From NCBI RefSeq assembly GCF_001421565.1, contig NZ_LMKQ01000001.1:2045651-2109650 (forward strand): a stretch of DNA of 64,000 nucleotides, read 5' to 3'. Below, piece by piece: positions 25,212 to 36,628 of the stretch. Under the pieces are notes generated by a model, which saw nothing but the letters and a program-made list of their open reading frames with translations, had not been told where the DNA came from and did not search any database. The position numbers and the translations under genes are program-made. Within the stretch, counting starts at the first letter, position 1. Every line of letters starts with the position of its first letter. This stretch comes from Agromyces sp. Leaf222. GTDB lineage: Bacteria > Actinomycetota > Actinomycetes > Actinomycetales > Microbacteriaceae.

Positions 25212-25993
25212 GAACGGTCGCCCCCGTCATCCGGCGCCGCAACGACGAGGCGAACGGTGCCCTCATCGGCTACCTGCCGGTCGGGTTCCCCACGCTCGAC
25301 GAGAGCGTCGAGGCGGCGGTGGCGCTCGTCGAGAACGGCGTCGACGTGCTCGAGCTGGGCCTGCCCTACTCGGATCCCGTCATGGACGGGCCCGTCATCC
25401 AGGCGGCGACGCAGCAGGCGTTGGCCAACGGCTTCAAGCTCTCGCACGGCTTCGAGGCCGTACGACGCGTCACCGAACGGGTGGATGCCCCGGTGCTGCT
25501 GATGACCTACTGGAACCCCGTCGTGCAGTACGGCGTCGACCGGTTCGCCGACGACCTCGCGGCGGCCGGGGGAGCCGGGCTCATCACGCCCGACCTCATC
25601 CCCGACGAGGGTGCCGACTGGATCGCCGCATCCGAGCGCACCGGGCTCGACCGGGTGTTCCTCGCGGCGCCGACCTCCACCGACGTCCGGCTCGCCGCCA
25701 CCGTCGAGGCGAGCCGCGGATTCGTCTACGCCGTCTCGACCATGGGCATCACGGGTGCCCGCGCCGACGTCGACGCGGCGGCGCGAACCCTCGTCGGCCG
25801 TCTCGACGACGCCGGGGCCGAGGCCAGCTGCGTCGGCGTCGGCATCTCGACGGCCGCCCAGGTCGCCGAGGTGCTCGCGTACGCGCAGGGCGCGATCGTC
25901 GGCTCCGCGCTGGTCAAGGCGCTGGCAGACGGCGGTGTCGCTGCCGCAGGGGCGCTGGCCGCCGACCTCGCGCGCGGCACGCGTTCCGAGTGA
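25208..25993 (+). CDS. trpA: Tryptophan synthase alpha chain
   Basis: The 261-residue TIM barrel cleaves indole-3-glycerol phosphate and passes indole to TrpB. The catalytic Glu and Asp are in [28 protein letters not shown] and STMGITGAR follow. The GTG start overlaps the end of trpB. It ends the trp cluster, 56 nt before lgt. Confidence 0.96.
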   Translation: MRTVAPVIRRRNDEANGALIGYLPVGFPTLDESVEAAVALVENGVDVLELGLPYSDPVMDGPVIQAATQQALANGFKLSHGFEAVRRVTERVDAPVLLMTYWNPVVQYGVDRFADDLAAAGGAGLITPDLIPDEGADWIAASERTGLDRVFLAAPTSTDVRLAATVEASRGFVYAVSTMGITGARADVDAAARTLVGRLDDAGAEASCVGVGISTAAQVAEVLAYAQGAIVGSALVKALADGGVAAAGALAADLARGTRSE

Positions 25994-25995
25994 AG

Positions 25996-26001
25996 TACGC
26001 T
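25996..26001 (+). promoter_or_regulatory. Possible -10 for lgt
   Basis: TACGCT lies just after the trpA stop. It would give a ~40-nt leader that contains the ribosome binding site GAAAGG before the lgt GTG. The -35 is unclear. Confidence 0.35.
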
Positions 26002-26049
26002 GACTGAGGCCCGAGTGGCCGAAGCCCCAGACGAAAGGCAGCAGTCCGC

Positions 26050-27048
26050 GTGATCGCACCGCTGAGCATCCCGAGCCCGTCCCCCGAATGGCAGTCGTTC
26101 CAGGTCGGTCCGTTCACGATCCACATGTACGCGATCTGCATTCTCGTGGGCATCATCCTGGCCGTGATCGTCACCTCGCGCCGGCTGACCAAGCGCGGGG
26201 CCGAGCCCGGCGTCGTGCTCGACATCGCCCTCTGGGCCGTGCCGCTGGGCATCATCGGCGCCCGGTTCTACCATGTCCTCACGCACCCCAGCGACTACTT
26301 CTTCGAGGGCGCGAACGTCTGGAACCCCTTCGAACCCGGCGCCATCTGGAACATCTGGGAGGGCGGCAACGCCATCTACGGCGCCCTCATCGGCGGCGCG
26401 GTCGGTGTGCTCATCGGCTGCCGCTTCACCGGCATCCGCTTCCTCTCGTTCGCCGACGCCCTCGCCCCCGGACTCCTGCTCGCGCAGGCCGCCGGCCGAC
26501 TCGGCAACTGGTTCAACCACGAGCTCTTCGGCGCACCCACCGACCTGCCCTGGGGCCTCGAGATCTCCTCCGACAACGCGGCGTTCCCCGCCGGCCTCGC
26601 CGAGGGCACGCTGTTCCACCCGACGTTCCTGTACGAGATCATCTGGAACATCGCCGGCGTGGTCGCGATCCTGCTGCTCGAGCGCGCGTTCAACATGCGC
26701 TGGGGCCGCGCCTTCGCCGTGTACCTCATCTGGTACGGGCTCGGCCGATCGTTCCTCGAGTCGATCCGCCTCGACCCGAGCGAGATGTTCCTCGGTATCC
26801 GGGTCAACGTCTGGGCGTCGTTCGCCGCGATCCTCGTCGGCGTGATCCTGCTCATCGTGCAGCACCGCCGTCACACCGGTTCGGAGGTCACCCCCTACGT
26901 TCCCGGCCGTGAATGGAAGGGGCCCGACGCTGCGCTAGACTCGGACGAAACTGAGTCCGACTCCGACTCTCTCGACAACGAGGTCGAGAGTGAGAACATC
27001 GAGGGCGAGACCGCGGCCACAAGCACGCACAGGTCCACCACCCCCTAG
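26050..27048 (+). CDS. lgt: Prolipoprotein diacylglyceryl transferase with acidic C-terminal tail
   Basis: The 332-residue integral membrane enzyme transfers diacylglycerol from phosphatidylglycerol to the lipobox cysteine of prolipoproteins. It has about seven transmembrane helices. The signature AGRLGNWFNHELFG and the conserved FYHVLTHP and FLYEIIWN segments are visible. The last ~45 residues are an acidic Ser/Glu/Asp tail that is not part of the catalytic core. The tail DNA contains a TAGACT hexamer and a perfect hairpin, so it may also carry gltB regulation. GTG start. Confidence 0.95.
   Translation: MIAPLSIPSPSPEWQSFQVGPFTIHMYAICILVGIILAVIVTSRRLTKRGAEPGVVLDIALWAVPLGIIGARFYHVLTHPSDYFFEGANVWNPFEPGAIWNIWEGGNAIYGALIGGAVGVLIGCRFTGIRFLSFADALAPGLLLAQAAGRLGNWFNHELFGAPTDLPWGLEISSDNAAFPAGLAEGTLFHPTFLYEIIWNIAGVVAILLLERAFNMRWGRAFAVYLIWYGLGRSFLESIRLDPSEMFLGIRVNVWASFAAILVGVILLIVQHRRHTGSEVTPYVPGREWKGPDAALDSDETESDSDSLDNEVESENIEGETAATSTHRSTTP
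26936..26941 (+). promoter_or_regulatory. Candidate -10 for gltBD inside the lgt tail
   Basis: TAGACT matches the strong local -10 type and sits where the conserved lgt sequence ends. It would give a leader of about 210 nt before gltB that contains two hairpins. This is inference from motif and position only. Confidence 0.35.
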
Positions 27049-27093
27049 GCCCTTCAGCCTCGTTCTCCGAAGCGACGCCGCACCTAGCGTCGC
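26969..27093 (+). promoter_or_regulatory. Two hairpins between lgt tail and gltB (leader or terminator)
   Basis: CTCTCGAC (26969-26976)/GTCGAGAG (26983-26990) is a perfect 8-bp stem with a 6-nt loop inside the lgt tail. GCGACGC (27072-27078)/GCGTCGC (27087-27093) is a perfect 7-bp stem with an 8-nt loop in the gap. The second could be the lgt terminator; together they could form a gltB leader. I recognise no riboswitch family. Confidence 0.4.
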
Positions 27094-27155
27094 CACTCTC
27101 TCCGCTGGGCCGACGTCGTCCCCCGCTGCCACCTAGTAGATGAGGACGGTCACAC

Positions 27156-30100
27156 GTGTCGCTCACTCCACCCTTCGCGAGGTTCGGTTCGATCCCCGCA
27201 GCCCAGGGCATGTACGACCCCGCCGCCGAGAAAGACGCCTGCGGGCTCGCGATGGTCGCGACGCTCCGCGGCACCGCCGGGCATGACATCATCGCGACCG
27301 CGCTCGAGGCGCTGCGCCACCTCGAGCACCGCGGCGCCATCGGCTCCGACGCCGGCACCGGCGACGGCGCCGGCATCATCACGCAGATCCCCGACGCGTT
27401 CCTGCGCGCCGTCGTCGACGTCGAGCTGCCGGCTGAGGGCTCGTACGCCGTCGGCAACGCCTTCCTGCCGATCGACCCGAGCCTGCGCTCGAAGATCAAG
27501 CAGGGCCTGCGCGCCATCGCCGTGTCCGAGGGCCTCGACATCATCGCCTGGCGCGAGGTGCCCGTGCGCCCCGAAGAACTCGGCACGCTCGCCCGCGCGG
27601 CGATGCCAGCCGTGCACCAGCTCTTCGTGCAGTCGGCCTCGGCCGACGAGCAGGGCCGTCGACTCTCGGGCATCGCGCTCGACCGTCTCGCCTTCCGCCT
27701 TCGCAAGCGCGCCGAGCGCGAACTCGAGCTCTACTTCATGTCGCTGTCGAGCCGCACCATGGTCTACAAGGGCATGGTCACGACGCTGCAGCTCGAGCCG
27801 TTCTACCCCGACCTCTCCGACGAGCGGTTCGCCTCGAAGCTCGCGCTCGTGCACTCGCGGTACTCGACGAACACCTTCCCGTCGTGGCCGCTCGCGCAGC
27901 CGTTCCGCATGATCGCGCACAACGGCGAGATCAACACGATCCAGGGCAACCGCAACTGGATGCGGGCGCGCCAGTCGCAGCTCGAGTCCGAGCTGCTCGG
28001 CGACCTCGACCCGATCCTGCCGATCGTGACGCCGGGTGCGAGCGACTCCGCCTCGTTCGACGAGGTCGTGGAGCTGCTCACGCTCGCCGGCCGCAGCCTC
28101 CCGCACGCCATCATGATGATGGTTCCCGAGGCCTGGGAGAACCAGACCGAGATCTCGCCCGAGCGCCGCGCGTTCTACGAATACCACTCCATGCTCATGG
28201 AGCCGTGGGACGGCCCCGCCGCGATCGTCTTCACCGACGGCTCGCTCGTCGGTGCCACGCTCGACCGAAACGGGCTCCGCCCCGGCCGTTACGTCGTCAC
28301 CGATGACGGCCTCGTCGTGCTCGCCAGCGAGATCGGCGTGCTCGAGGTGGCGTCCTCGAAGGTCGTGCGCAAGGGTCGCCTGCAGCCCGGCCGCATGTTC
28401 CTCGTCGACACCGAAGCCGGTCGCCTCATCGAGGACGACGAGATCAAGGCCGACCTCGCGGCATCCGCACCATGGGGCGACTGGCTCGACACCGGCCGCA
28501 TCCGCCTGGCGGAGTTGCCCGAGCGCGAGCACATCGTGCACCCGCCGGCATCCGTCAACCGCCGGCAGCGAACATTCGGCTACACCGAGGAAGAGGTGAA
28601 GATCCTGCTCGCGCCGATGGCGCGCACAGGTGCCGAACCGCTCGGCGCCATGGGCTCGGACACGCCGGTCGCGGTGCTGTCGCAGCGCCCGCGGCTGCTC
28701 TTCGACTACTTCACGCAGCAGTTCGCGCAGGTCACGAACCCGCCGCTCGACTCGATCCGCGAGGCGGTCGTCACCTCGCTCGGCACGTCGCTCGGCCCCG
28801 AGCACAACCTGCTCGCGCAGGGGCCAGACCACGCCCGCCAGGTCTCGCTCGACTTCCCGGTGATCGACAACGACGAGCTCGCGAAGATCGTGCACATCGA
28901 TCCCCGCGACGGCGGATCGCGCACCACGAAGACGCTCAAGGGCCTCTACCGAGTCGACGACGGCCCCGAGGCGATGCGTGCGCGCCTCGACGAGCTGTGC
29001 GTCGAGGCCGACCAGGCGATCGCCGACGGCGCGCGCTTCGTCGTGCTGAGCGACCGCGACTCGACGGCCGAACTCGCGCCGATCCCGTCGCTGCTCATGC
29101 TCTCGGCCGTGCACCACCACCTGATCCGCTCCGAGACGCGCATGGAGGTCGGCCTCGTGGTCGAGGCCGGCGACGTTCGCGAGGTGCACCACGTGGCGCT
29201 GCTCGTCGGGTTCGGCGCATCCGCCGTCAACCCGTACCTCGCCATGGAGACCTGCGAGGACCTCGTGCGTGCCGGCGTCATCACGGGCGTCACGCCCGAG
29301 AAGGCCGTTCGCAACGTCATCTACGCGCTCGGCAAGGGCGTGCTGAAGATCATGTCCAAGATGGGCATCTCGACCATCTCGTCGTACGCCGGTGCGCAGG
29401 CCTTCGAGGCTGTCGGCCTCGCACAGGACTTCATCGCCGAGTACTTCACGGGCACGGTCTCGAAGCTGGGCGGCGTCGGCATCGACGTCGTGGCGGCCGA
29501 GAACCTCGCACGCCATCGGGCGGCCTACCCCGAAGACGCCGCGGTGCGCGCGCACGAGCGGCTGTCGACCGGCGGCGAGTACCAGTGGCGCCGCGACGGA
29601 TCGCCGCACCTCTTCAACCCCGAGACGGTCTTCCGGCTGCAGCACTCGACCCGCAACCGTCGCTACGACGTCTTCCGCGAGTACACGTCGCTCGTCGACT
29701 CGCAGGCCGAAGAGCTGATGACCCTCCGTGGCCTGTTCGCGCTCCGCAACGGAACGCGTCCTGCGGTGCCGATCGACGAGGTCGAATCGGTCGAGTCCAT
29801 CGTGAAGCGCTTCTCGACGGGAGCGATGAGCTACGGCTCGATCTCCAAGGAGGCGCACGAGTCGCTCGCGATCGCGATGAACCGCATCGGCGCGAAGTCG
29901 AACACCGGCGAGGGCGGGGAAGACGTCGACCGCCTCCTCGACCCCGAGCGCCGCAGTGCGATCAAGCAGGTCGCCTCCGGTCGGTTCGGCGTCACGAGCA
30001 TGTACCTGACGCACGCCGACGACATCCAGATCAAGCTCGCACAGGGTGCGAAGCCCGGCGAGGGCGGCCAGCTGCCCCCGACCAAGGTCTACCCCTGGGT

Positions 30101-31728
30101 GGCCCGAACGCGTCACGCAACCGCGGGAGTCGGCCTCATCTCGCCGCCCCCGCACCACGACATCTACTCGATCGAAGACCTCAAGCAGCTCATCTTCGAC
30201 CTGAAGCGTGCGAACCCCGAGGCGCGAGTGCACGTCAAGCTCGTGAGCCAGTCGGGCATCGGCGCGGTCGCCGCCGGCACCGCCAAGGCGCTGGCCGACG
30301 TCATCCTCGTGTCCGGCCACGACGGCGGAACGGGCGCGAGCCCGCTCAACTCGCTGAAGCATGCCGGCACGCCGTGGGAGCTCGGCCTGGCCGAGACCCA
30401 GCAGACGCTGATGCTGAACGCCATGCGCGATCGCGTGGTCGTGCAGGTCGACGGCCAGCTGAAGACCGGGCGCGACGTGATCATCGGCGCACTGCTCGGC
30501 GCAGAGGAGTTCGGCTTCGCCACGGCTCCGCTGGTCGTGCAGGGCTGCGTCATGATGCGCGTCTGCCACCTCGACACCTGCCCGGTCGGCGTCGCCACCC
30601 AGAACCCCGAGCTGCGCAAGCGGTTCACGGGCAAGCCGGAGTTCGTCGTGAACTTCTTCGAGTTCATCGCCCAGGAGGTGCGCGAGTACCTCGCCGAACT
30701 CGGGTACCGCTCGATCGACGAGATCGTCGGTCGTCGTGAGCTGCTCGACATCGACCGTGCGGTCGATCACTGGAAGGCGTCCGGCCTCGACCTGACGCCC
30801 GTGCTCGTCGGACCGGACTTCTCGGACTCCGACCCCCGTCGCAACCTCCGGTCGCAGGACCACGAGCTCGAGAAGCACTTCGACAACGAGCTGATCCGCC
30901 GCAGTGCCGACGCGCTCGAAGCCGGCGCGACCGTCGAGATCGCACTGCCCGTGAAGAACACCGAGCGCGCGGTGGGAACGATGCTCGGCCACGAGGTCAC
31001 GGTCCGCCACGGCGAGCACGGCCTGCCGACCGGATCGATCGACGTCACGCTCACCGGCTCCGCCGGGCAGAGCCTCGGCGCGTTCCTGCCGAGCGGCATC
31101 ACGCTCCGCCTCGAGGGCGACTCGAACGACTACGTCGGCAAGGGTCTCTCCGGCGGGCAGATCATCGTGCGTCCGGCCCGCGACAGCAGCTTCGCCGCCG
31201 AGCGCAACGTGATCGCCGGCAACGTGATCGGCTACGGCGCCACCCGCGGCAGCATGTTCATTCGCGGCATCGTCGGCGAGCGGTTCCTCGTGCGCAACTC
31301 CGGCGCGACCGCGGTGGTCGAGGGCGTGGGCGACCACGCGCTCGAGTACATGACCGGCGGCCTCGCCCTGATCCTGGGCGACACGGGGCGCAACCTCGGC
31401 GCCGGCATGTCCGGCGGCACGGCGTACGTGCTCGACCTCCGCTCCGAGCGCGTCAACATCGAGTCGCTGAAGACCGGCGAGCTCGAGCTGCATCCGCTCG
31501 GCAGCGCCGATCGCGAGATCGTCCGCGACCTGCTCGAGCAGCATGTCGCCAACACCGACTCGACCGTGGCCGCCGACCTGCTCGAAGCAGGCGATGCTGC
31601 GTTCGAGCGCTTCACCAAGGTGCTGCCGCGAGACTACGCCGCAGTGCTCCGCACCCGCCAGAGCGCGGTCGACGAGGGGCTCGACCCCGACGGCGACGTG
31701 GTCTGGACTCGTATCCTGGAGGTGACGG

Positions 31729-31736
<8 letters not shown>
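27156..31736 (+). CDS. gltB: Glutamate synthase large subunit (ferredoxin/NADPH type)
   Basis: The 1526-residue protein makes glutamate from glutamine and 2-oxoglutarate. A 28-residue propeptide precedes C29 (EKDACGLAM), the N-terminal nucleophile of the class II glutaminase after processing. The central and FMN-binding synthase domains follow, with [16 protein letters not shown] and cysteines C1131, C1137 and C1142 ([14 protein letters not shown]) for the 3Fe-4S cluster. The C-terminal GXGXG beta-helix starts near residue 1260. The GTG start follows GAGGACGG. Its end overlaps gltD by 8 nt. Confidence 0.96.
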
Positions 31737-33186
<1,450 letters not shown>

Positions 33187-33224
33187 CCACGACGCGTCGA
33201 CGGCGCGTCACCCGAAAAACAACC

Positions 33225-33240
33225 CCGCGCGCAGGCGCGG
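33225..33240 (+). other. Small hairpin in the gltD-pyk gap
   Basis: CCGCGC (33225-33230) and GCGCGG (33235-33240) form a 6-bp stem with loop GCAG, after an A-rich stretch and before the pyk ribosome binding site. It could be a weak gltD terminator or part of the pyk leader. Confidence 0.35.
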
Positions 33241-33262
33241 AGACAGCTTGGAGCACAACCAC

Positions 33263-34678
33263 ATGAGACGAGCGAAGATCGTCGCCACCCTCGGGCCGGC
33301 GACATCGAGCTACGAGCAGATCCGGGCGATCATCGATGCGGGCGTCGACGTCGCGCGGATGAACCTCAGCCACGGCAGCTACGACGTGCACGAGGGCGTC
33401 TACCAGAACGTGCGGAAGGCCGCGAACGACAGCGGCAAGGCCGTCGCGGTGCTGGTCGACCTGCAGGGTCCCAAGATCCGCCTCGGCAAGTTCGCCGACG
33501 GCCCGCACGACCTCGCCGAGGGCGACATCTTCAAGATCACGACCGAAGACGTGGTCGGCACGAAGGAGCTCGTTGGCACCACGTTCAAGGGCCTGCCCCA
33601 AGACGTGAAGGCCGGTGACTTCCTCCTCATCGACGACGGCAAGGTGCGCGTCGAGGTCGTCGAGACCGATGGCGTCGTGGTCACCACGAAGGTCATCGTC
33701 GCGGGCCCCGTCTCGAACAACAAGGGCATCAACCTGCCGGGCGTCGCGGTGAACGTGCCCGCGCTCTCCGACAAGGACGAGGCCGACCTGCGGTGGGGCC
33801 TCGAGCTCGGCGCCGACCTCATCGCGCTCTCGTTCGTGCGCAACGCGGCCGACATCGAGCGCGTGCACGAGATCATGGACGAGGTCGGACGCCGTGTTCC
33901 GGTCGTCGCGAAGATCGAGAAGCCGCAGGCCGTCGACGCCCTCGAGGAGATCACCGAGGCGTTCGACGCGATCATGGTCGCCCGTGGCGACCTGGGCGTC
34001 GAGCTGCCGCTCGAGGCCGTGCCGATCGTGCAGAAGCGTGCCGTCGAGATCGCGCGTCGTCTGGCGAAGCCGGTCATCGTCGCGACGCAGATGCTCGAGT
34101 CGATGATCCACAGCCCCGTGCCCACGCGCGCCGAGACCTCCGACGTCGCGAACGCGATCCTCGACGGTGCCGACGCGGTCATGCTCTCGGGCGAGACGAG
34201 CGTGGGGGAGTACCCCGTCATCACGGTGCAGACGATGGCCCGCATCGTCGAGTCGACCGAGAAGCACGGCCTCGAGCGCATCGCGCCGCTCGGCACGAAG
34301 CCGCGCACCCAGGCCGGTGCGATCACGCTCGCCGCCGTCGAGGTCGCCGACTTCGTCGAGGCGAAGTACCTCTGCGTGTTCACCGAATCGGGCGAGACGG
34401 TTCGTCGCATGTCGCGCCTGCGCTCCGACATCCCGATCCTCGCGTTCACGCCCGACCCCGCGATCCGTCGCCGCATGGCGCTGAACTGGGGCGTCGAGTC
34501 CTTCGTCGTCGAGCGCGTCACCCACACCGACCAGATGGTCGGCCAGGTCGACGAGGCGCTCGGACGCACCGGCCGAGCGGCCAAGGGCGAGAAGGTCGTC
34601 ATCATCTCCGGCTCCCCTCCCGGAATCCCCGGCACCACGAACGACGTGCGCGTGCACGTCGTCGGCGAGGTGCTCTAG
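33263..34678 (+). CDS. pyk: Pyruvate kinase
   Basis: The 471-residue enzyme makes pyruvate and ATP from phosphoenolpyruvate. RRAKIVATLGPATSS, VARMNLSHGSYDVH, the active-site loop VAKIEKPQAVDALEEI, MVARGDLGVE and VATQMLESMI are canonical. ATG 33263 has GGAG 9 nt upstream; upstream in-frame codons do not match the family. It is the usual ~470-residue form without an extra C-terminal PEP-utiliser domain. A hairpin terminator follows. Confidence 0.96.
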   Translation: MRRAKIVATLGPATSSYEQIRAIIDAGVDVARMNLSHGSYDVHEGVYQNVRKAANDSGKAVAVLVDLQGPKIRLGKFADGPHDLAEGDIFKITTEDVVGTKELVGTTFKGLPQDVKAGDFLLIDDGKVRVEVVETDGVVVTTKVIVAGPVSNNKGINLPGVAVNVPALSDKDEADLRWGLELGADLIALSFVRNAADIERVHEIMDEVGRRVPVVAKIEKPQAVDALEEITEAFDAIMVARGDLGVELPLEAVPIVQKRAVEIARRLAKPVIVATQMLESMIHSPVPTRAETSDVANAILDGADAVMLSGETSVGEYPVITVQTMARIVESTEKHGLERIAPLGTKPRTQAGAITLAAVEVADFVEAKYLCVFTESGETVRRMSRLRSDIPILAFTPDPAIRRRMALNWGVESFVVERVTHTDQMVGQVDEALGRTGRAAKGEKVVIISGSPPGIPGTTNDVRVHVVGEVL

Positions 34679-34691
34679 CACGTCCCATCGT

Positions 34692-34724
34692 CGGCCCGGC
34701 GCTCCTCACGGAGCGACCGGGCCG
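34692..34724 (+). terminator. Terminator after pyk
   Basis: CGGCCCGG-c-GCTCC pairs with GGAGC-ga-CCGGGCCG around loop TCAC: 13 bp with a small asymmetric bulge, followed by TCGTCGTT. Confidence 0.7.
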
Positions 34725-34746
34725 TCGTCGTTCCCGCGGTCATCGC

Positions 34747-34772
34747 CCCTCCGCGGCATCCGATGTCGGAGG
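34747..34772. repeat. Imperfect palindrome containing the CGGATGCC-type octamer
   Basis: CCTCCG...GCATC and GATGTCGGAGG form a near-palindrome built around GGCATCCG (34754-34761) and its CGGATGTC variant, overlapping head to head. It lies in the 166-nt gap between pyk and the hydrolase gene. It looks like the octamer-containing hairpins at 36542 and 52430 but is less perfect. Confidence 0.45.
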
Positions 34773-34832
34773 CACCGTGCCGGCGACGCGCGCTGCGAAG
34801 CCCGAAGGGTGCGCAGCACGGTGCCGACGTGC

Positions 34833-34838
34833 GAAACT
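34833..34838 (+). promoter_or_regulatory. Possible -10 for the alpha/beta hydrolase
   Basis: GAAACT ends 6 nt before ATG 34845, the leaderless spacing seen elsewhere, but the hexamer is a poor match to TANNNT. Confidence 0.3.
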
Positions 34839-34844
34839 CTCCTC

Positions 34845-35774
34845 ATGCGGGACCGGATGCCGGCGGGGGCCGATGAGGCCGGGGGAGCCCTGAACCAGCG
34901 GAGCGCGCGGCGCGGGCCGAAGCGCTCGACGACCACGCTCGCTGAGCGTTGGACGGTCGTCGACGGCGTCGACGTCTTCTACCGCGAATCGCCCGAGCCG
35001 CCGTCGGGCGTGCCGGCGATGATGCACGTACACGGGTTCGGGCTCTCGGGGCGCTACCTCCTGCCGACCGCCGAACGGCTCGCCGACGACTTCCACACGC
35101 TCGTGCCCGACCTGCCGGGATTCGGGCGGAGCGGCAAGGCCGCGTCATCCCTCGACGTGCCCGACCTCGCGCATGCGGCCGCGAGGTTCCTCGACGATCG
35201 CGGCATCGAGCGCGTGACGCTGGTCGGCAATTCCATGGGATGCCCGGTGATCTGCGAGTTCGCGCATCTCCACCCCGATCGCATCGAACGGGCGGTGCTC
35301 GTCTCGCCGGCGGGCGGTGTCTTCAACCAGCCGCTCCGGCGCGCGATGGGGCAGATCAGCCGTGACGGCACCCGCGAGCCGCCGGGGCTGATGCGCGTCG
35401 TGACACCGGACTACCTCCGCTTCGGCGTTCCGAGCACCGTGCGCATGTTCAAGGCGCTCACGCGGTACCCATCGCTGGAGCGCATGCTCGCGCTGCACAT
35501 CCCCACCCTGGCGGTGCTCGGCGACCGGGATCCACTGATGCCCGGCGCCGATCGCGTGCAGGAGGTCGCAAGCCAGACCGACAACCGAGTGCTCATCGCC
35601 AAGATCGAGGGCGCCGCGCACGCGATCAACTTCAGCCACTCGGGCGAGCTCGCCCACATGATCAGGCTGTTCATGGCCGATCGACCGATCGTCGACGACC
35701 CCGACTCGCCCGGCCATGCCCGCCTGTACGAGATCCACCGCGGATCGCAGCATCCGCCCGCGCGTTCCGATTGA
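34845..35774 (+). CDS. Alpha/beta hydrolase, substrate unknown
   Basis: The 309-residue protein has an alpha/beta-hydrolase fold. The oxyanion-hole motif is HVHGFG, the nucleophile elbow GNSMGC has S130, the acid is D227 or D229 in GDRDPLMP and the base is H259 in GAAHAINFSH. This pattern is typical of carboxylesterases, C-C hydrolases and lactonases. The substrate cannot be told from sequence. No signal peptide or membrane segment is seen, so it should be cytoplasmic. I chose ATG 34845; GTG 34809 would add 12 unconvincing residues. It stands alone between pyk and a convergent tRNA gene. Confidence 0.85.
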   Translation: MRDRMPAGADEAGGALNQRSARRGPKRSTTTLAERWTVVDGVDVFYRESPEPPSGVPAMMHVHGFGLSGRYLLPTAERLADDFHTLVPDLPGFGRSGKAASSLDVPDLAHAAARFLDDRGIERVTLVGNSMGCPVICEFAHLHPDRIERAVLVSPAGGVFNQPLRRAMGQISRDGTREPPGLMRVVTPDYLRFGVPSTVRMFKALTRYPSLERMLALHIPTLAVLGDRDPLMPGADRVQEVASQTDNRVLIAKIEGAAHAINFSHSGELAHMIRLFMADRPIVDDPDSPGHARLYEIHRGSQHPPARSD

Positions 35775-35778
35775 TCGC

Positions 35779-35798
35779 GCATCGCGAGAACGCGATGC
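35779..35798. terminator. Bidirectional hairpin between the hydrolase gene and tRNA-Leu
   Basis: GCATCGCG (35779-35786) and CGCGATGC (35791-35798) pair perfectly around loop AGAA. It lies 4 nt after the hydrolase stop and just beyond the tRNA 3' end on the other strand, so it could end both transcripts. Confidence 0.6.
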
Positions 35799-35800
35799 GA

Positions 35801-35886
35801 TGGTGCCGGTGGTGGGGGTCGAACCCACACGCCCTTTCGGGCAAAGCATTTTGAGTGCTCCGCGTCTGCCATTCCGCCACACCGGC
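35801..35886 (-). tRNA. tRNA-Leu (anticodon CAA), CCA encoded
   Basis: On the minus strand the sequence starts GCCGGTG and ends CACCGGCACCA, giving a 7-bp acceptor stem, discriminator A and an encoded CCA (35803-35801). The anticodon loop CTCAAAA gives anticodon CAA, which reads UUG leucine codons. The long variable arm TGCCCGAAAGGGCGT is typical of leucine tRNAs, and the T-loop is GGTTCGACCCC. It converges on the hydrolase gene and is divergent from pdtaR, whose -10 is 24 nt away. Confidence 0.97.
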
Positions 35887-35909
35887 CAGAGGCCTCGCTC
35901 AGAATACCG

Positions 35910-35915
35910 TAGGCT
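35910..35915 (+). promoter_or_regulatory. -10 hexamer of a leaderless pdtaR promoter
   Basis: TAGGCT ends 7 nt before the GTG at 35923. It lies between the divergent tRNA-Leu gene and pdtaR, so it must serve pdtaR. Confidence 0.7.
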
Positions 35916-35922
35916 TTCCTCC

Positions 35923-36528
35923 GTGACAGACACGGAACAGACCCAGTCGGCCCCTCGCCGCGTCGTCGTGGCAGAGGACGAGTCGCTGATCCGACTCGAC
36001 ATCGTCGAGATCCTCCGCGACAACGGCTTCGAGGTCGTCGGTGAGGCCGGTGACGGCGAGACTGCGGTCCAGCTCGCCACCGAGCTCCGCCCCGACCTCG
36101 TCATCATGGACGTGAAGATGCCCCAGCTCGACGGCATCTCGGCGGCCGAGCGCCTCTCGAAGGGCCACATCGCCCCGGTGGTGCTGCTCACGGCGTTCAG
36201 CCAGAAGGAGCTCGTCGAGCGGGCGAGTGAGGCGGGAGCCCTCGCCTACGTCGTCAAGCCGTTCACCCCGAACGACCTGCTGCCGGCCATCGAGATCGCC
36301 CTCGCCCGGTACGCCCAGATCATCGCACTCGAGGCCGAGGTCGGCGACCTCGTCGAGCGCTTCGAGACGCGCAAGCTCGTCGACCGGGCCAAGGGCTTGC
36401 TCAACGAGAAGATGGGCCTCACCGAGCCCGAGGCATTCCGGTGGATCCAGAAGGCCTCGATGGACCGCCGCCTCACCATGAAGGACGTCTCGCAGGCCAT
36501 CATCGAACAGTTGGCCGCGAAGAAGTAG
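35923..36528 (+). CDS. pdtaR: ANTAR-domain response regulator, PdtaR-like
   Basis: The 201-residue protein has an N-terminal receiver domain (~13-130) with phospho-acceptor D63 in VIMDVKMPQLDG and K112 in VVKPF. A short coiled linker and a C-terminal ANTAR RNA-binding domain (~140-198, with AKGLLNEKMGLTEPEAFRWI) follow. ANTAR regulators bind paired hexaloop hairpins in nascent RNA and prevent termination. PdtaR (Rv1626) is the mycobacterial homologue, paired with the sensor kinase PdtaS, which is not in the window. I chose GTG 35923 because the leaderless promoter ends 7 nt before it and the upstream frame runs through the tRNA. Confidence 0.93.
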   Translation: MTDTEQTQSAPRRVVVAEDESLIRLDIVEILRDNGFEVVGEAGDGETAVQLATELRPDLVIMDVKMPQLDGISAAERLSKGHIAPVVLLTAFSQKELVERASEAGALAYVVKPFTPNDLLPAIEIALARYAQIIALEAEVGDLVERFETRKLVDRAKGLLNEKMGLTEPEAFRWIQKASMDRRLTMKDVSQAIIEQLAAKK

Positions 36529-36541
36529 ACCACCCGCACGC

Positions 36542-36585
36542 ACGACGGATGCCGCGACGAGACGCCTCGTCGCGGCATCCGTCGT
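36542..36585 (+). terminator. 20-bp perfect-stem terminator after pdtaR
   Basis: Arms 36542-36561 and 36566-36585 are perfectly complementary over 20 bp with loop ACGC. The stem contains CGGATGCC on one arm and GGCATCCG on the other. There is no clean T-run. Confidence 0.8.
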
Positions 36586-36616
36586 CTCGGGGTGATTCGC
36601 TGTCGGTGGCCGCTTG

Positions 36617-36622
36617 TAGGCT
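36617..36622 (+). promoter_or_regulatory. -10 hexamer of a leaderless polA promoter
   Basis: TAGGCT ends 6 nt before the polA GTG at 36629. There is no ribosome binding site between. Confidence 0.7.
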
Positions 36623-36628
36623 TGGCGG

